Origin: Vampirovibrionales bacterium
Lineage (GTDB): Bacteria; Cyanobacteriota; Vampirovibrionia; Vampirovibrionales; Vampirovibrionaceae
Assembly: GCA_029866025.1 (NCBI GenBank)
Contig: JARXAD010000003.1
Coordinates: 62,001-126,000 of the forward strand
DNA length: 64,000 nt
Direction: 5' to 3'
Both the position numbers and the translations under genes were made by a program. Below the pieces are notes generated by a model. The model saw only the letters and a program-made list of their open reading frames with translations. It did not search any database and was not told the origin of the DNA. Within the stretch, counting starts at the first letter, position 1, and each line of letters starts with the position of its first letter. Of the stretch, positions 21,853 to 32,086 are shown piece by piece.

Positions 21853-22317
21853 ATGACTTCTCTCACTATCGTCCTGGTAGAGCCTCGCATTCCACAGAAT
21901 ACAGGCAACATTGCACGTTTGTGTGCTTGTTTGGGGGCCAAGCTGTACTTGGTAGGCGAACTGGGCTTTGTGCTGAACGATAAACATTTGGCCCGTGCTG
22001 GTATGGATTACATCGATCGTGCCATCCCTGAGCATGTGACGGAGATGGCCGCTTTAAATGACACAAACCCTTTGGATACTCGCTATTACCTGAGTGCAAA
22101 AGCCACCAAAACGGTGTGGGATGTTTCTTTTCCAAGGCATGTCACCCTGGTATTTGGACGAGAAGACAAAGGCTTACCTCCGGCACTGATTCAATCCAAC
22201 CCGGATCGAGCCATCACCTTGCCCATGCCCGGCGAAGGGCGTAGCCTTAATTTGTCCTCTGCTGTGGCCGCCACCGCGTATGAGGTCCTTCGGCAACAGC
22301 AGTGCGTCTTGCAATAG
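21853..22317 (+). CDS. trmL: tRNA (cytidine(34)-2'-O)-methyltransferase (SPOUT)
   Basis: LVEPRIPQNTGNIARLC, LVFGREDKGLP, LNLSSAVAATAYEVLRQ. Confidence 0.92.
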   Translation: MTSLTIVLVEPRIPQNTGNIARLCACLGAKLYLVGELGFVLNDKHLARAGMDYIDRAIPEHVTEMAALNDTNPLDTRYYLSAKATKTVWDVSFPRHVTLVFGREDKGLPPALIQSNPDRAITLPMPGEGRSLNLSSAVAATAYEVLRQQQCVLQ

Positions 22318-22395
22318 AATCACTTGGCAAACCATTTGCGCAGGGTCTCGTGTTTTTGATAAAGTTAAGTTTAATAACCACGGCTTGCCGTGTGT

Positions 22396-22471
22396 GGGCG
22401 GTTGGCGCAGTTGGTAGCGCATCACATTGACATTGTGGAGGTCACTGGTTCGAGCCCAGTACCGCCCACCA
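22396..22471 (+). tRNA. tRNA-Val(GAC)
   Basis: Full cloverleaf: GGGCGGT...TTGACAT anticodon loop...GGTTCGAGCCC...ACCGCCC-ACCA. Confidence 0.93.
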
Positions 22472-22528
22472 CTTTTAAACAAATCTCCTGCCCCTTAACC
22501 TTAAACACCAGCTATAGAGGTCACTCTA

Positions 22529-22680
22529 TTGGAAACCATTTCAAAGCATCGTTTAGAAGCCTTTAGTGATGGCGTTATTGCCATTTTCATTACCATTATG
22601 GTGTTGGAATTAAGACCTCCTGCCGGAGTGACTTTAAGCGCCCTTCAGTCGTTGCTTCCCGCCGTGTTGAGTGCAATGCA
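22529..22680 (+). pseudogene. truncated TMEM175/DUF1211-like fragment
   Basis: METISKHRLEAFSDGVIAIFITIMVLELRPPAGVTLSALQSLLPAVLS, then runs into antisense of the UDG gene. Confidence 0.65.
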
Positions 22681-23396
22681 CTTTTTGCGCTGGCAAACAA
22701 GGCATCCAGCATGGGTTCGGTAAGCTTGCCGGTAAAGGTGTTTTGCTGGCTGGGGTGGTACGAAGTAATCACCGTTAATCGATTGCTAACAGGAGTCACA
22801 ACGTTGTGGCCAAAAGCGGGCTTTTTTGGCATGGCGTCGATAGCAAAGGGTTCCCATAAATCCGGAGTGGTTTTTAGCGTGGCCCACAACCCATTAAGGG
22901 CCACGCTACCCAAACAAATCACCACCTTTAAGTTACTTAACAGCCGTAACTCCTCTCGCAAAAAAGGCTGGCAAGCAGCAACTTCTTGAGACGTGACTTT
23001 ATTTTGAGGCGGGGCGCAGTGGCAAATGGCGGTAATCCAAGCGCTGGTTAGTTTTAGGCCATCGTTTTTTTCTTTACTGCTTGGCTGGTTAGCAAAGCCC
23101 GCTTTATGCAAGGCTCTGTACAGCCACAGGCCGCTGTTATCTCCCGTAAACATGCGCCCGGTACGGTTGGCCCCATGGGCCGCCGGAGCCAGCCCCACAA
23201 TCAACAATTGGGCGCTGGGGTCACCAAAACTGGGAACCGCCTTGCCCCAATACACCTCGTCTTGGTATTGTTTGCGCTTATCGGTGGCCACTTGCTCTCG
23301 CCAAGCCACCAGCCGATCACATTGGCGGCAGGCAGTAATCGCTTCGTTTAGCTTAACAAGGGTTTGGACAGGGCTCATGAATCCCTCAATCCACAC
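22596..23396 (-). CDS. family 5 (UDGb-type) uracil-DNA glycosylase
   Basis: LIVGLAPAAHGANRTGRMFTGDNSGLWLYRALHKAGFAN; VTSYHPSQQNTFTGKL. Confidence 0.88.
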   Translation of the reverse strand: MWIEGFMSPVQTLVKLNEAITACRQCDRLVAWREQVATDKRKQYQDEVYWGKAVPSFGDPSAQLLIVGLAPAAHGANRTGRMFTGDNSGLWLYRALHKAGFANQPSSKEKNDGLKLTSAWITAICHCAPPQNKVTSQEVAACQPFLREELRLLSNLKVVICLGSVALNGLWATLKTTPDLWEPFAIDAMPKKPAFGHNVVTPVSNRLTVITSYHPSQQNTFTGKLTEPMLDALFASAKSALHSTRREATTEGRLKSLRQEVLIPTP

Positions 23397-24349
23397 AAGG
23401 ATCGGGCAAAGGCTTTGGGCTCAAAGGGAATGAGATCCTCAATGCTTTCTCCCACGCCCACCCATTGAACGGGCAGCTTGAGTTCATCGGCAATACTAAG
23501 AACCACCCCCCCTTTGGCGGTGCCATCCAGCTTGGTCAACACAATGCCGTGCAAGGGCAGAGATTGAGTAAAAACGCTGGCCTGCTGCAATCCGTTTTGG
23601 CCCGTAGTGGCATCCAGCACAAGCCAATTCACTCGTTGAGAACCTACGGGTAGTTGTTTGGCAATCACGCCATCAATTTTTTTCAGTTCGTTCATCAGGT
23701 TAATTTGGTTTTGCAAGCGGCCTGCCGTATCCAAAATAATCACGCTAGCATTGGAGTGTTTAGCCACGTCAATGGCTTCATACGCCACAGCAGCAGGGTC
23801 TCCATTAGGTTTGCTGACTAGGGTGGCTTCTGCACGTGTTGCCCACACCGCCAGTTGTTCCACGGCAGCGGCACGAAAGGTATCGCCCGCGCCAATCACC
23901 ACGCGATGTCCTTCGTTTTTGAGACGATGCGCGAGTTTACCAATAAAAGTGGTTTTACCGGCGCCGTTTACGCCCGTTACCATCACCAACGATAACTTGG
24001 CCGGATCAAAGGTGATGGGTTTTTGCAGTGCCAAAAGCTGGGCTTCAATGCTTTGGGCCAAGGCTTCTTGCACAGCACTGGTGGATTTCCACGATTGATT
24101 TTTCAGTCCGTCTACCCAGCGGGTGGCGGTACTCACGCCCACATCGGCTAGCAATAACGTGTCTTCCAATTCGTCAAAGAAATAGGTGTCTACGGTGGTG
24201 TGGGTGCCAAACAGGTTGGCTAGGGCTCCACCCATTTTTTGACCCCAACCCCCATTGACGGTTTTGACAGGGGCGGTTTTAACAGGTGCACCTTCGTTGG
24301 GTGGAGGGGTTACGGTGGACGTTTTTTTAGACTGAAACCAAGAAAACAT
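23375..24349 (-). CDS. ftsY: signal recognition particle receptor FtsY
   Basis: VTGVNGAGKTTFIGKLA, GAGDTFRAAAVEQL, ILDTAGR, LTKLDGTAKGGVVLSI. Confidence 0.95.
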   Translation of the reverse strand: MFSWFQSKKTSTVTPPPNEGAPVKTAPVKTVNGGWGQKMGGALANLFGTHTTVDTYFFDELEDTLLLADVGVSTATRWVDGLKNQSWKSTSAVQEALAQSIEAQLLALQKPITFDPAKLSLVMVTGVNGAGKTTFIGKLAHRLKNEGHRVVIGAGDTFRAAAVEQLAVWATRAEATLVSKPNGDPAAVAYEAIDVAKHSNASVIILDTAGRLQNQINLMNELKKIDGVIAKQLPVGSQRVNWLVLDATTGQNGLQQASVFTQSLPLHGIVLTKLDGTAKGGVVLSIADELKLPVQWVGVGESIEDLIPFEPKAFARSLCGLRDS

Positions 24350-24428
24350 GAGCGGGGCCTGTCAAGATAGTCAAGTAAAAAGAAGATAGAATGCCTAGAA
24401 ATTAAACATAGTCGAAATGGTATAAATA

Positions 24429-25838
24429 CTAGTAGCGCCAGATAAGATAGACGGTACTAATAACAAGTGAAAGTAGCGTGACACTAGCGCCCACCTTAAA
24501 AAACTCCATAAAACGAATCTCGTGGCCCCGTCGACGGGCCATATCCACTACCAACACATTGGCCATTGCGCCTACTAGCGTGGCATTGCCACCCAAGCAC
24601 GCCCCTAGCGATAAACTCCACCACAAGGGTTGAAGGTTACTAAAGGCAATAGGGTCAATACGATTCAGGTTTTGCACCAAGGGAATCATTGTGGCCGTGT
24701 AGGGAATGTTATCCACCACGGCGGATAAGGCTGCAGAGCCCCATAAAATAACGATACTCATCAGGTTGGCGTTGCCCCTGGTCCACGCCAGCAGTTGTTC
24801 TGCCAGCCAGCTTAGGGTGCCGCTTTTTTCTACAGCACCCACCATTACAAACAGGCCAATAAAAAAGAAGATCGTGGTCCACTCCACGTCGTTCCAAATA
24901 TCGTCGCGATGTTCAAACAGCATCAACACGCTGGCACCGGCTAGGGCAATGGTACCGGCTTCAATATGGGTAACGTGGTGGGTTAAAAACCCCACAATCA
25001 CCAGTGCCAAAACGATTAGAGCCTTTATCATAAGAGGTTTATCGGTAATGGCTTGCCCCACAGAAAGTGTTGTAAGTTGCTGAGTTGCCTCGGGCGAAAG
25101 GGTGACATCCTTTCGGTACCACCACGCCAACAAACCAAGGCTGGCCACACTAATCAGGCCAATGACGGGTGCTAAGTTCACTAAAAAATCGTTAAAGGTA
25201 ATGCCTGCGGCGCTGCCAATCATCATATTGGGAGGGTCGCCCACCAAAGTAGCCGTGCCGCCAATGTTACTCAGCAAGGTTTCGGCCACCAAATATGGAA
25301 TGGGATTGATACCTAGCGTGGCGCACAGACTAACCGTCACGGTGCCAATCAACAATATGGCGGTAACGTTGTCTAAAAACGCGCTAATAAAGGCGGTTAA
25401 GCTAGCCAGCAATAACATAAGTACCATACCGTTGCCTTTACTGGCTTTGGCGGCGGCGCGAGCCAAGGCATCCAATGCGCCGGTTTGTCCCAAAATATTC
25501 ACCAAAATCATCATGCCCACCAACAGAGCAATCACGTTAAAATCAATGGCGTGCAAGGCTTCTGCTTGGGTAAATACGGGTGTAAGTAGCAACAAGCTAC
25601 TGCCCAGCAAGGCCACCACCACCTTGGGCACTTTTTCCCACACAATAAACACGTAGGCTATCAATAACACCACGTTGGGCAGCCAGTTCCACCCCAATGG
25701 AATGGCGGAAGGGAGAGACAAGCCCCATTTAGAGCCAGCGGTTTCGGTAAAAAGAGCGGCGTCCATCTGATGAGAGACTTTCAGGCCAACGCCCCATATT
25801 GTACCAAGGCCAGACTCGCCCAAGGTGTATCCATCCAC
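24429..25838 (-). CDS. ArsB/NhaD-like (SLC13/IT superfamily) ion transporter
   Basis: [47 protein letters not shown]. Confidence 0.85.
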   Translation of the reverse strand: MDGYTLGESGLGTIWGVGLKVSHQMDAALFTETAGSKWGLSLPSAIPLGWNWLPNVVLLIAYVFIVWEKVPKVVVALLGSSLLLLTPVFTQAEALHAIDFNVIALLVGMMILVNILGQTGALDALARAAAKASKGNGMVLMLLLASLTAFISAFLDNVTAILLIGTVTVSLCATLGINPIPYLVAETLLSNIGGTATLVGDPPNMMIGSAAGITFNDFLVNLAPVIGLISVASLGLLAWWYRKDVTLSPEATQQLTTLSVGQAITDKPLMIKALIVLALVIVGFLTHHVTHIEAGTIALAGASVLMLFEHRDDIWNDVEWTTIFFFIGLFVMVGAVEKSGTLSWLAEQLLAWTRGNANLMSIVILWGSAALSAVVDNIPYTATMIPLVQNLNRIDPIAFSNLQPLWWSLSLGACLGGNATLVGAMANVLVVDMARRRGHEIRFMEFFKVGASVTLLSLVISTVYLIWRY

Positions 25839-25896
25839 AAATAGTCCCTTGGATTTGGTAAACTACAGGGTCGTGTTTGTACCCATGGAAAATGTT

Positions 25897-27351
25897 ATGC
25901 CGTTTGCTGCGCCCAATGCCCCAAAAACCCTGTACCAAAAAATTTGGGAACGCCATGCGGTGCCCTACCCACAGCAACTACCGGTAGGCGTTCATGCGGC
26001 TGAATTGCCCACCCTGCTGTACATCGACATGCACCTGATCCACGAAGTGACGTCTCCTCAAGCCTTTGAGGGCCTTCGTCAGCGGGGTATTCCTCTCAAG
26101 CGGCCCGATCGCACCATGGGCACCATGGATCACAGCACCCCAACCACGCCTCGCACGGCTAGTGGCGAGATGATCTATACCGATTCTCAGGCCCAAGCCC
26201 AAGTAGAAACCTTAGAGCGCAACTGCGCGGAATTTGGCGTCACCCTGTTTGATTTGTCTACGGGTCACCAAGGCATTGTCCACGTGATTGGGCCTGAGTT
26301 GGGCCTGACCCAACCGGGGATGACCATTGTGTGCGGCGATAGCCACACGGCGACTCATGGGGCTTTTGGTGCCTTGGCCCACGGTATTGGCACCAGTGAG
26401 GTAGAACACGTGATGGCCACCCAGTGCTTGTTGCAAACCCCCAGCAAAACCTTGGAGGTGCGGGTGGACGGCACCTTACAACCGGGCGTTACCGCCAAAG
26501 ATGTGATACTGGCCATCATTGCCAAGCTAGGCATGGGCGGCGGTACGGGCTACGTGCTGGAATACACAGGCAGCGCCATTACCAGCCTGAGCATGGAAGG
26601 CCGCATGACCCTGTGCAACATGAGCATTGAAGCCGGTGCTCGTGCCGGTTTAGTCGCTCCCGACGCTGTGACTTTTGAGTATTTACAAGGCCGTGCCTAC
26701 GCGCCAAAGGGCGATGCGTGGGACAACGCCGTGGCCGACTGGCAAACCCTCCACACCGATGCCGGTGCGACTTACGACGCCACCATTACTCTGGACGGCA
26801 GCGCCATTGAGCCCATGGTAACCTACGGTACCAACCCCGGCCAAGGGGTGGGCGTGTCCCAAACTATTCCCACCACCGAACGTCTTTCTGCTGCCGAAGC
26901 AGCCGACTTGGAAGAATCCTTGGCCTATATGGGCTTGCAGTCGGGCCAACCCATGGTGGGCACGTCCGTGGATGTGGTGTTCATTGGCAGTTGTACTAAT
27001 TCTCGGATGGAAGACTTGCGTGCTGCTGCTGTGGTGGCGAAAAAAGGCCACGTGGCCAAGGGTGTTCGGGCCTTGGTGGTGCCAGGGTCTCAGGTGGTTC
27101 AACAGCAAGCCGAAGCCGAGGGCTTGCATACCGTGTTTACCAACGCTGGTTTTGAGTGGCGAGAACCTGGGTGCAGCATGTGCATTGCCATGAACGGCGA
27201 TAAACTGGAGGCTGGCCAAGTGTGTGCCAGCACCAGCAATCGCAATTTTAAGGGCCGCCAAGGCCAAGGGGGCCGCACCTTGCTAATGAGCCCGGCCATG
27301 GCCGCTGCCGCTGCCTTGCACGGCAAAGTGGTAGATGTGCGAACCTTGTAA
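25897..27351 (+). CDS. leuC: 3-isopropylmalate dehydratase large subunit
   Basis: [59 protein letters not shown]. Confidence 0.93.
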   Translation: MPFAAPNAPKTLYQKIWERHAVPYPQQLPVGVHAAELPTLLYIDMHLIHEVTSPQAFEGLRQRGIPLKRPDRTMGTMDHSTPTTPRTASGEMIYTDSQAQAQVETLERNCAEFGVTLFDLSTGHQGIVHVIGPELGLTQPGMTIVCGDSHTATHGAFGALAHGIGTSEVEHVMATQCLLQTPSKTLEVRVDGTLQPGVTAKDVILAIIAKLGMGGGTGYVLEYTGSAITSLSMEGRMTLCNMSIEAGARAGLVAPDAVTFEYLQGRAYAPKGDAWDNAVADWQTLHTDAGATYDATITLDGSAIEPMVTYGTNPGQGVGVSQTIPTTERLSAAEAADLEESLAYMGLQSGQPMVGTSVDVVFIGSCTNSRMEDLRAAAVVAKKGHVAKGVRALVVPGSQVVQQQAEAEGLHTVFTNAGFEWREPGCSMCIAMNGDKLEAGQVCASTSNRNFKGRQGQGGRTLLMSPAMAAAAALHGKVVDVRTL

Positions 27352-27367
27352 GGACCAGTTTTGAAGC

Positions 27368-30208
27368 CTATTTTTTCCGCGCCGCTGTTTTCTTTTTGGC
27401 GGCAGGTCGTTTGGCCTTAATCACCTTACTTACGCCCAGCACTTCCGCAGCCGATTTTTCCGCCGCTTTGTCGCGCGCGGTTCTGCCATAAGGATTGGGC
27501 TTGGTAGGTGCTGATTTTTTAGTGGTCTTACTGGTAGCCTTGGTGGTTTTTCCTGATGCTTTTGTAGCACGCGCACCGGTTTTACCGCCTGATTTAGTGG
27601 TAGCAGATTTTTTCTCAATGAGGGCAGCAGCTTGCTCTAAGGTCACGGTGTCGGGGTCGGTGCCTTTGGGTAAATTTACCAAGGTGGTGCCATGCTTAAT
27701 GTAGTACCCAAAGCGGCTTTTCTGAATCAGCGCCGGTTTGCCATTAATCTCACCCACGTTAATAATGCGTTTACCGCTGGCCACAATCACTTCCAAGGCA
27801 CGCTGTAAATCAACCGTCAGCACATCGTCTTCGGCCTTCAGTGACACAAACAATGGCCCCTGCTTGAGGTACGGCCCAAAGCGTCCCAAACCGGCCTCGA
27901 TGGTCTCGCCCGATTCTGGGTGAACGCCCAACAACCTTGGCAGGCTAAGGAGTTTCAATGCTTGCTCTAGGGTAATCTCAGCAGGGCGAATCTCTTTAGG
28001 AATGGTGGAACGGTGGGGCTTAATCACCTTGGGCTTTTTGGGCTTAACTGGTTTTTTGGCCTCTTTTTTAGGCTTGGCATCGGCTGCCTTGGAGGTTTTC
28101 TTGGGTTTAACAGGGGTAGCCTCTTCAGGGGGTAGTTCTTCCACGTCACCCAGTTGCAGGTAAAAACCGTAGGGGCCTTTGCAAACGTACACGGGCTTGC
28201 TGGTAACAGGGTCCATGCCTAAGGTTTTGGGGCCTTCGCTAAATTCGGCGCCACCATCATCGCCATCGCTTTTTAGCTGCTTGGTTACTTTGCACTCGGG
28301 GTAATTGCTGCACCCAATAAAGGCGCCAAATTTCCCCAGTTTTAAGCCCAAACGACCGTCTTCGCACGAAGTACACTTTCGGGGCGTGGGGTTGTCTTCC
28401 GTTACTTTAAAAAAGTGCTGGGCCAAACCCTCATCCAAGGCGTCCAACACATGGGTAATGGTGAGTTCAGACGTTTCACCCACCGCGGCTTTAAAATCCG
28501 TCCAAAACTGGGTAAGAACATCATGCCAATCGGCTTGATCATCGGAAATGCTGTCTAGCTGCTCTTCTAGGCCAGCGGTAAAGTCGTATTCCACGTAGCG
28601 TTTAAAAAACTGGCTTAAAAATTCCGTCACCAAGCGGCCACGATCTTCCGGCACAAAGCGCCGCTGTTCCATACGCACGTAGTTACGGTCTTGCAGCACT
28701 CTAATAATACTGGCGTAAGTAGAAGGGCGGCCAATGCCATACTCTTCCAACACCTTCACCATCGTGGCTTCGCTGTAACGCGGCGGGGGCTTGGTAAAAT
28801 GTTGCTCCGGGGTTACTTCTTTGAGTGTTAAGGCTTGCCCTTCCGTCATGACTGGCAAGGAGGGCCCATCATCGTCCGTACCTTCCACTGCTTTGGCAGG
28901 GGATTCATCCTTGGTTTCTTTGTAGATGCGATAAAAGCCGTCAAACACCAAGGTACTACCGCTGGCGCGCAGGGTAATGACTCCCTTGGCGTGAGGCGAT
29001 GTAATGTCTACCCCCACTTGATCCAACACCGCTTGTTCCATTTGGCAGGCCAAGGTGCGGCGCCAAATTAGTTCATACAGGGCCGCTTGATCCTCATTGA
29101 GGTAGCCCTTCATTTTTTCCGGCGTGCGTTTAATATCCGTGGGGCGAATGGCTTCGTGAGCCTCTTGGGCGTTTTTTTGCTTGCTTTTGTACATGCGCGG
29201 CGAACTAGGCAGGTACTTGTCGCCCAGATTGCTTTTGATAAAATCGCGCACACTCATCACGGCCTCAGCCGCCAAATTCACGCCATCGGTACGCATGTAG
29301 GTAATGAGACCCGTGGTTTCGCCGCCGAGTTCAATCCCTTCATACAGGCGCTGAGCGGTTTGCATGGTTCGGGTTGCCGAAAAACCCAACTTGCGTGAGG
29401 CTTCCATTTGGAGCGATGAGGTAATAAAGGGGGGGAAGGGGTTGCGGCGAACCGTCTTCTTTTCCACTTTCTCAACGGTAAAGGTGCCGCCTTGTATGGC
29501 GGTGACGGCTTCTGTGGCCATGGCTTCGTTGGTTAGGGAGAGTTTATCCAGCTTTTGGCCAAACAACGTGGTGAGGCGTGTAGGCACAGGTTGCTGTTGT
29601 TGCGTTGCCAGAAGGGCTTCCACGCTCCAGTATTCTTGGGTAATGAAGGCTTCAATTTCCGCCTCGCGTTCGCATACCAAGCGCAACGCCACGGATTGCA
29701 CTCGACCAGCCGACCGGCTGCCGGGCAATTTTCGCCACAAAATGGGCGATAAGGTAAAGCCCACCAGGTAATCCAAGGCACGGCGAGCCAAATAGGCGTT
29801 GACGAGAGGGGTATCAATCTCCCGTGGGTTGTCCATGGCTTTTAAAATAGCGGTTTTGGTAATTTCGTTAAACACCACCCTTTGCACCGGCTTGTCTTTA
29901 AGGGTGCCGCGCTCTTTGAGTACATTTAGCACATGCCACGAAATGGCCTCTCCCTCACGGTCAGGGTCAGTGGCCAGAATAAGAGTGTCGGATTGCTTGA
30001 GAGCGCGCTCAATGTCTACCACCCGCTTTTCCGATTGCTTGTCCAGCTCCCACGCCATCTCAAAGTTATTGTCAGGCAGCACGGAGCCGTTTTTAGAAGG
30101 CAAATCGCGGATGTGGCCATAGCTGGCAAGCACCGTGTAATCGGCACCGAGGTACTTATTAATGGTTTGGGCTTTGGCGGGAGATTCCACCACCACGACG
30201 TGCTTCAT
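27368..30208 (-). CDS. topA: DNA topoisomerase I with Lys-rich C-terminal tail
   Basis: VVVESPAKAQTINKYLG, ATDPDREGEAISWHV, GLITYMRTDGVNL, zinc-finger CTSCEDGRLGLKLGKFGAFIGCSNYPEC. Confidence 0.96.
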   Translation of the reverse strand: MKHVVVVESPAKAQTINKYLGADYTVLASYGHIRDLPSKNGSVLPDNNFEMAWELDKQSEKRVVDIERALKQSDTLILATDPDREGEAISWHVLNVLKERGTLKDKPVQRVVFNEITKTAILKAMDNPREIDTPLVNAYLARRALDYLVGFTLSPILWRKLPGSRSAGRVQSVALRLVCEREAEIEAFITQEYWSVEALLATQQQQPVPTRLTTLFGQKLDKLSLTNEAMATEAVTAIQGGTFTVEKVEKKTVRRNPFPPFITSSLQMEASRKLGFSATRTMQTAQRLYEGIELGGETTGLITYMRTDGVNLAAEAVMSVRDFIKSNLGDKYLPSSPRMYKSKQKNAQEAHEAIRPTDIKRTPEKMKGYLNEDQAALYELIWRRTLACQMEQAVLDQVGVDITSPHAKGVITLRASGSTLVFDGFYRIYKETKDESPAKAVEGTDDDGPSLPVMTEGQALTLKEVTPEQHFTKPPPRYSEATMVKVLEEYGIGRPSTYASIIRVLQDRNYVRMEQRRFVPEDRGRLVTEFLSQFFKRYVEYDFTAGLEEQLDSISDDQADWHDVLTQFWTDFKAAVGETSELTITHVLDALDEGLAQHFFKVTEDNPTPRKCTSCEDGRLGLKLGKFGAFIGCSNYPECKVTKQLKSDGDDGGAEFSEGPKTLGMDPVTSKPVYVCKGPYGFYLQLGDVEELPPEEATPVKPKKTSKAADAKPKKEAKKPVKPKKPKVIKPHRSTIPKEIRPAEITLEQALKLLSLPRLLGVHPESGETIEAGLGRFGPYLKQGPLFVSLKAEDDVLTVDLQRALEVIVASGKRIINVGEINGKPALIQKSRFGYYIKHGTTLVNLPKGTDPDTVTLEQAAALIEKKSATTKSGGKTGARATKASGKTTKATSKTTKKSAPTKPNPYGRTARDKAAEKSAAEVLGVSKVIKAKRPAAKKKTAARKK

Positions 30209-30309
30209 CGACGTCTCCAGAGAAAAACAACTACAACCGCTTGATGGAGACTATAGAGTAAGAGGTGCCAGCCAGCAAGCTGGCTTTGATAACAAACCCA
30301 GCGCTTTCG

Positions 30310-31584
30310 TTAAGCCGGTTGATAGGTAAAGCCATCGGTTTTTAGGCGCTGGATCACTTCCTTCATCTCGTCATCTGGATTGACGAGGGAAAGACGCACA
30401 AAGCCTTCGCCGTATTTGCCAAAGGCTGTACCCGGAACCAACACCACGCCGCTGGTTTCCAGTACTTCGGTGGCAAAGGTTTCGCAGCTGGTGTAGCGCG
30501 GGGGAATGGGCACCCAGAAGTAAAAAGTGGCTTTGGGTAGGTTCAGGGTTTCTTCCGGCCAGCCCAGCTCTAAAAAGCCTTGCTTCATTAGCTTTTGTTT
30601 GCCTTCGTACACCTTGTTCATGTCGGTGACGAATTGCTCACAGAGAGGGCTTTCAATGGCAAACACGGCGGCTTTTTGAAGCACCTTCCACAAGCCGCTG
30701 TCCATGGTGCTTTTGACGGTGTTCAGCACATTAATGGCGTCTGCATTGCCCACGGCAAAACCAATACGCCAGCCCGTAATAGCATAGGGCTTGCTCAGGC
30801 TATGGAACTCAACAGCAATGTCACGCGCACCGGCCACTTCCAAAATGCTGGGGGGCTTGGGTTCTCCGGCAAATACCATTTCGCTGTAGGCGTTGTCGCT
30901 AATCACCAAAATGTTGTGCTCGCGGGCAAAGCGCACCACGTCTTCGTAATAGCTAAAGGGGGCCGTGGCACCAATGGGGTTGCTGGGATAGTTAAGAATC
31001 AACGCCTTCACCAAGTTAGAGTTGTAGCCCCGATTGGTGAGTTCTTGCAAGGTACGCTGCATGTCGGGCAGGTAGTTGTTTTCGGGGGTTAGGGGCATGG
31101 AATAGGCCAAGCCACCCGCAATTTTAATGGCATCAGCATAAGAAGCGTATCCAGGATCGGGAGTGAGGATAATGTCCTTTTCCATGATGTCGTCTTTGGG
31201 GGTAATGACGCCCCTGAACATGGCGGCCAAACCTTCTTTGCTGCCCACCAAGGAACACACTTCGGTTTTCCAGTCCACATCCACGCCAAAGCGGGTTTTC
31301 ATGCGCTTGGCCACAGCCTGACGAAAAAACGGTTCCCCTTCCGGCACTGAATAGCTGTGAATGCCCGGTTCCGCCAACAGATCGGTAATTTTTTTAAGCA
31401 GTACCGGTGGTGGAGCGACGGTAGGAGCACCAATGCTCATTCGTAAGGGTTTACGTCCTTTGGCTTCCAGTTCGGGGGTTAGCTCCAGCACGCGCTTGGC
31501 AATGCGAAACATAATGTAGGGCTGCATCTCGCTGCATAAATCGGACACAAGGCTTTTAATGTTGGGCTTGGAGAGGGTTTTCAT
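30310..31584 (-). CDS. class I/II pyridoxal-phosphate aminotransferase (LL-DAP aminotransferase/AspC-like)
   Basis: LILNYPSNPIGATAP, SDNAYSEMVF, EFHSLSKPYAITGWRIGFAVG. Confidence 0.88.
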   Translation of the reverse strand: MKTLSKPNIKSLVSDLCSEMQPYIMFRIAKRVLELTPELEAKGRKPLRMSIGAPTVAPPPVLLKKITDLLAEPGIHSYSVPEGEPFFRQAVAKRMKTRFGVDVDWKTEVCSLVGSKEGLAAMFRGVITPKDDIMEKDIILTPDPGYASYADAIKIAGGLAYSMPLTPENNYLPDMQRTLQELTNRGYNSNLVKALILNYPSNPIGATAPFSYYEDVVRFAREHNILVISDNAYSEMVFAGEPKPPSILEVAGARDIAVEFHSLSKPYAITGWRIGFAVGNADAINVLNTVKSTMDSGLWKVLQKAAVFAIESPLCEQFVTDMNKVYEGKQKLMKQGFLELGWPEETLNLPKATFYFWVPIPPRYTSCETFATEVLETSGVVLVPGTAFGKYGEGFVRLSLVNPDDEMKEVIQRLKTDGFTYQPA

Positions 31585-31908
31585 TGGGTTTACTTCCTAT
31601 AGGAGGGCACAGAGAAAATCATTCTTCAGAGTAAAACAAAGGCCCTATGGGAGCCACACCCAGCAAGCTGTGTTTTTTTACTTGTAATCAGCGCAACCCT
31701 CTAAAATTTAGAGCTTGACGTATTGTTTAACGAACAAACACACTTTGGCGTGTTGCGACATGGAACCGCTTCGGGTAACTTAACAGTCAATTCGAAGCGA
31801 CGTTTACGACAGATTAAAATTTAAAAGACGCTTTTCGTTTACTTTGCCCCTCCAACCTTTCGTAACAGGGTTACGCCCAATCTAAGTTAAAAAAGACGCT
31901 TTGCGTCT

Positions 31909-31982
31909 GCGCTCGTAGCTCAGCTGGATAGAGTATCGGCCTCCGAAGCCGAGGGTCGCGCGTTCGAATCGCGCCGAGCGCA
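31909..31982 (+). tRNA. tRNA-Arg(CCG)
   Basis: GCGCTCG...CTCCGAA anticodon loop...GTTCGAATC...CGAGCGC-A; preceded by AGACGC-ttt-GCGTCT hairpin. Confidence 0.93.
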
Positions 31983-32086
31983 GGCGCATAGTGCCTTTAT
32001 TTATAAATAGTCTTAATTTTTACGGAGGCAATTTTCTTTGCCACAGGCACGCAGTGCTTTTATTTAAAAAGTAGCCTTGGGATTGT

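Noticed and set aside
22396-22471. tRNA-Val as an integration hotspot
   Set aside because: No direct repeat of the tRNA 3' end and no mobile gene nearby; only a small deletion scar downstream
26683-27267. 194-aa minus ORF inside leuC
   Set aside because: Antisense shadow ORF of a strongly coding gene; low-complexity His/Gly composition
25897-27351. leuC without adjacent leuD as unusual
   Set aside because: leuC and leuD are often unlinked in small or dispersed genomes; not informative
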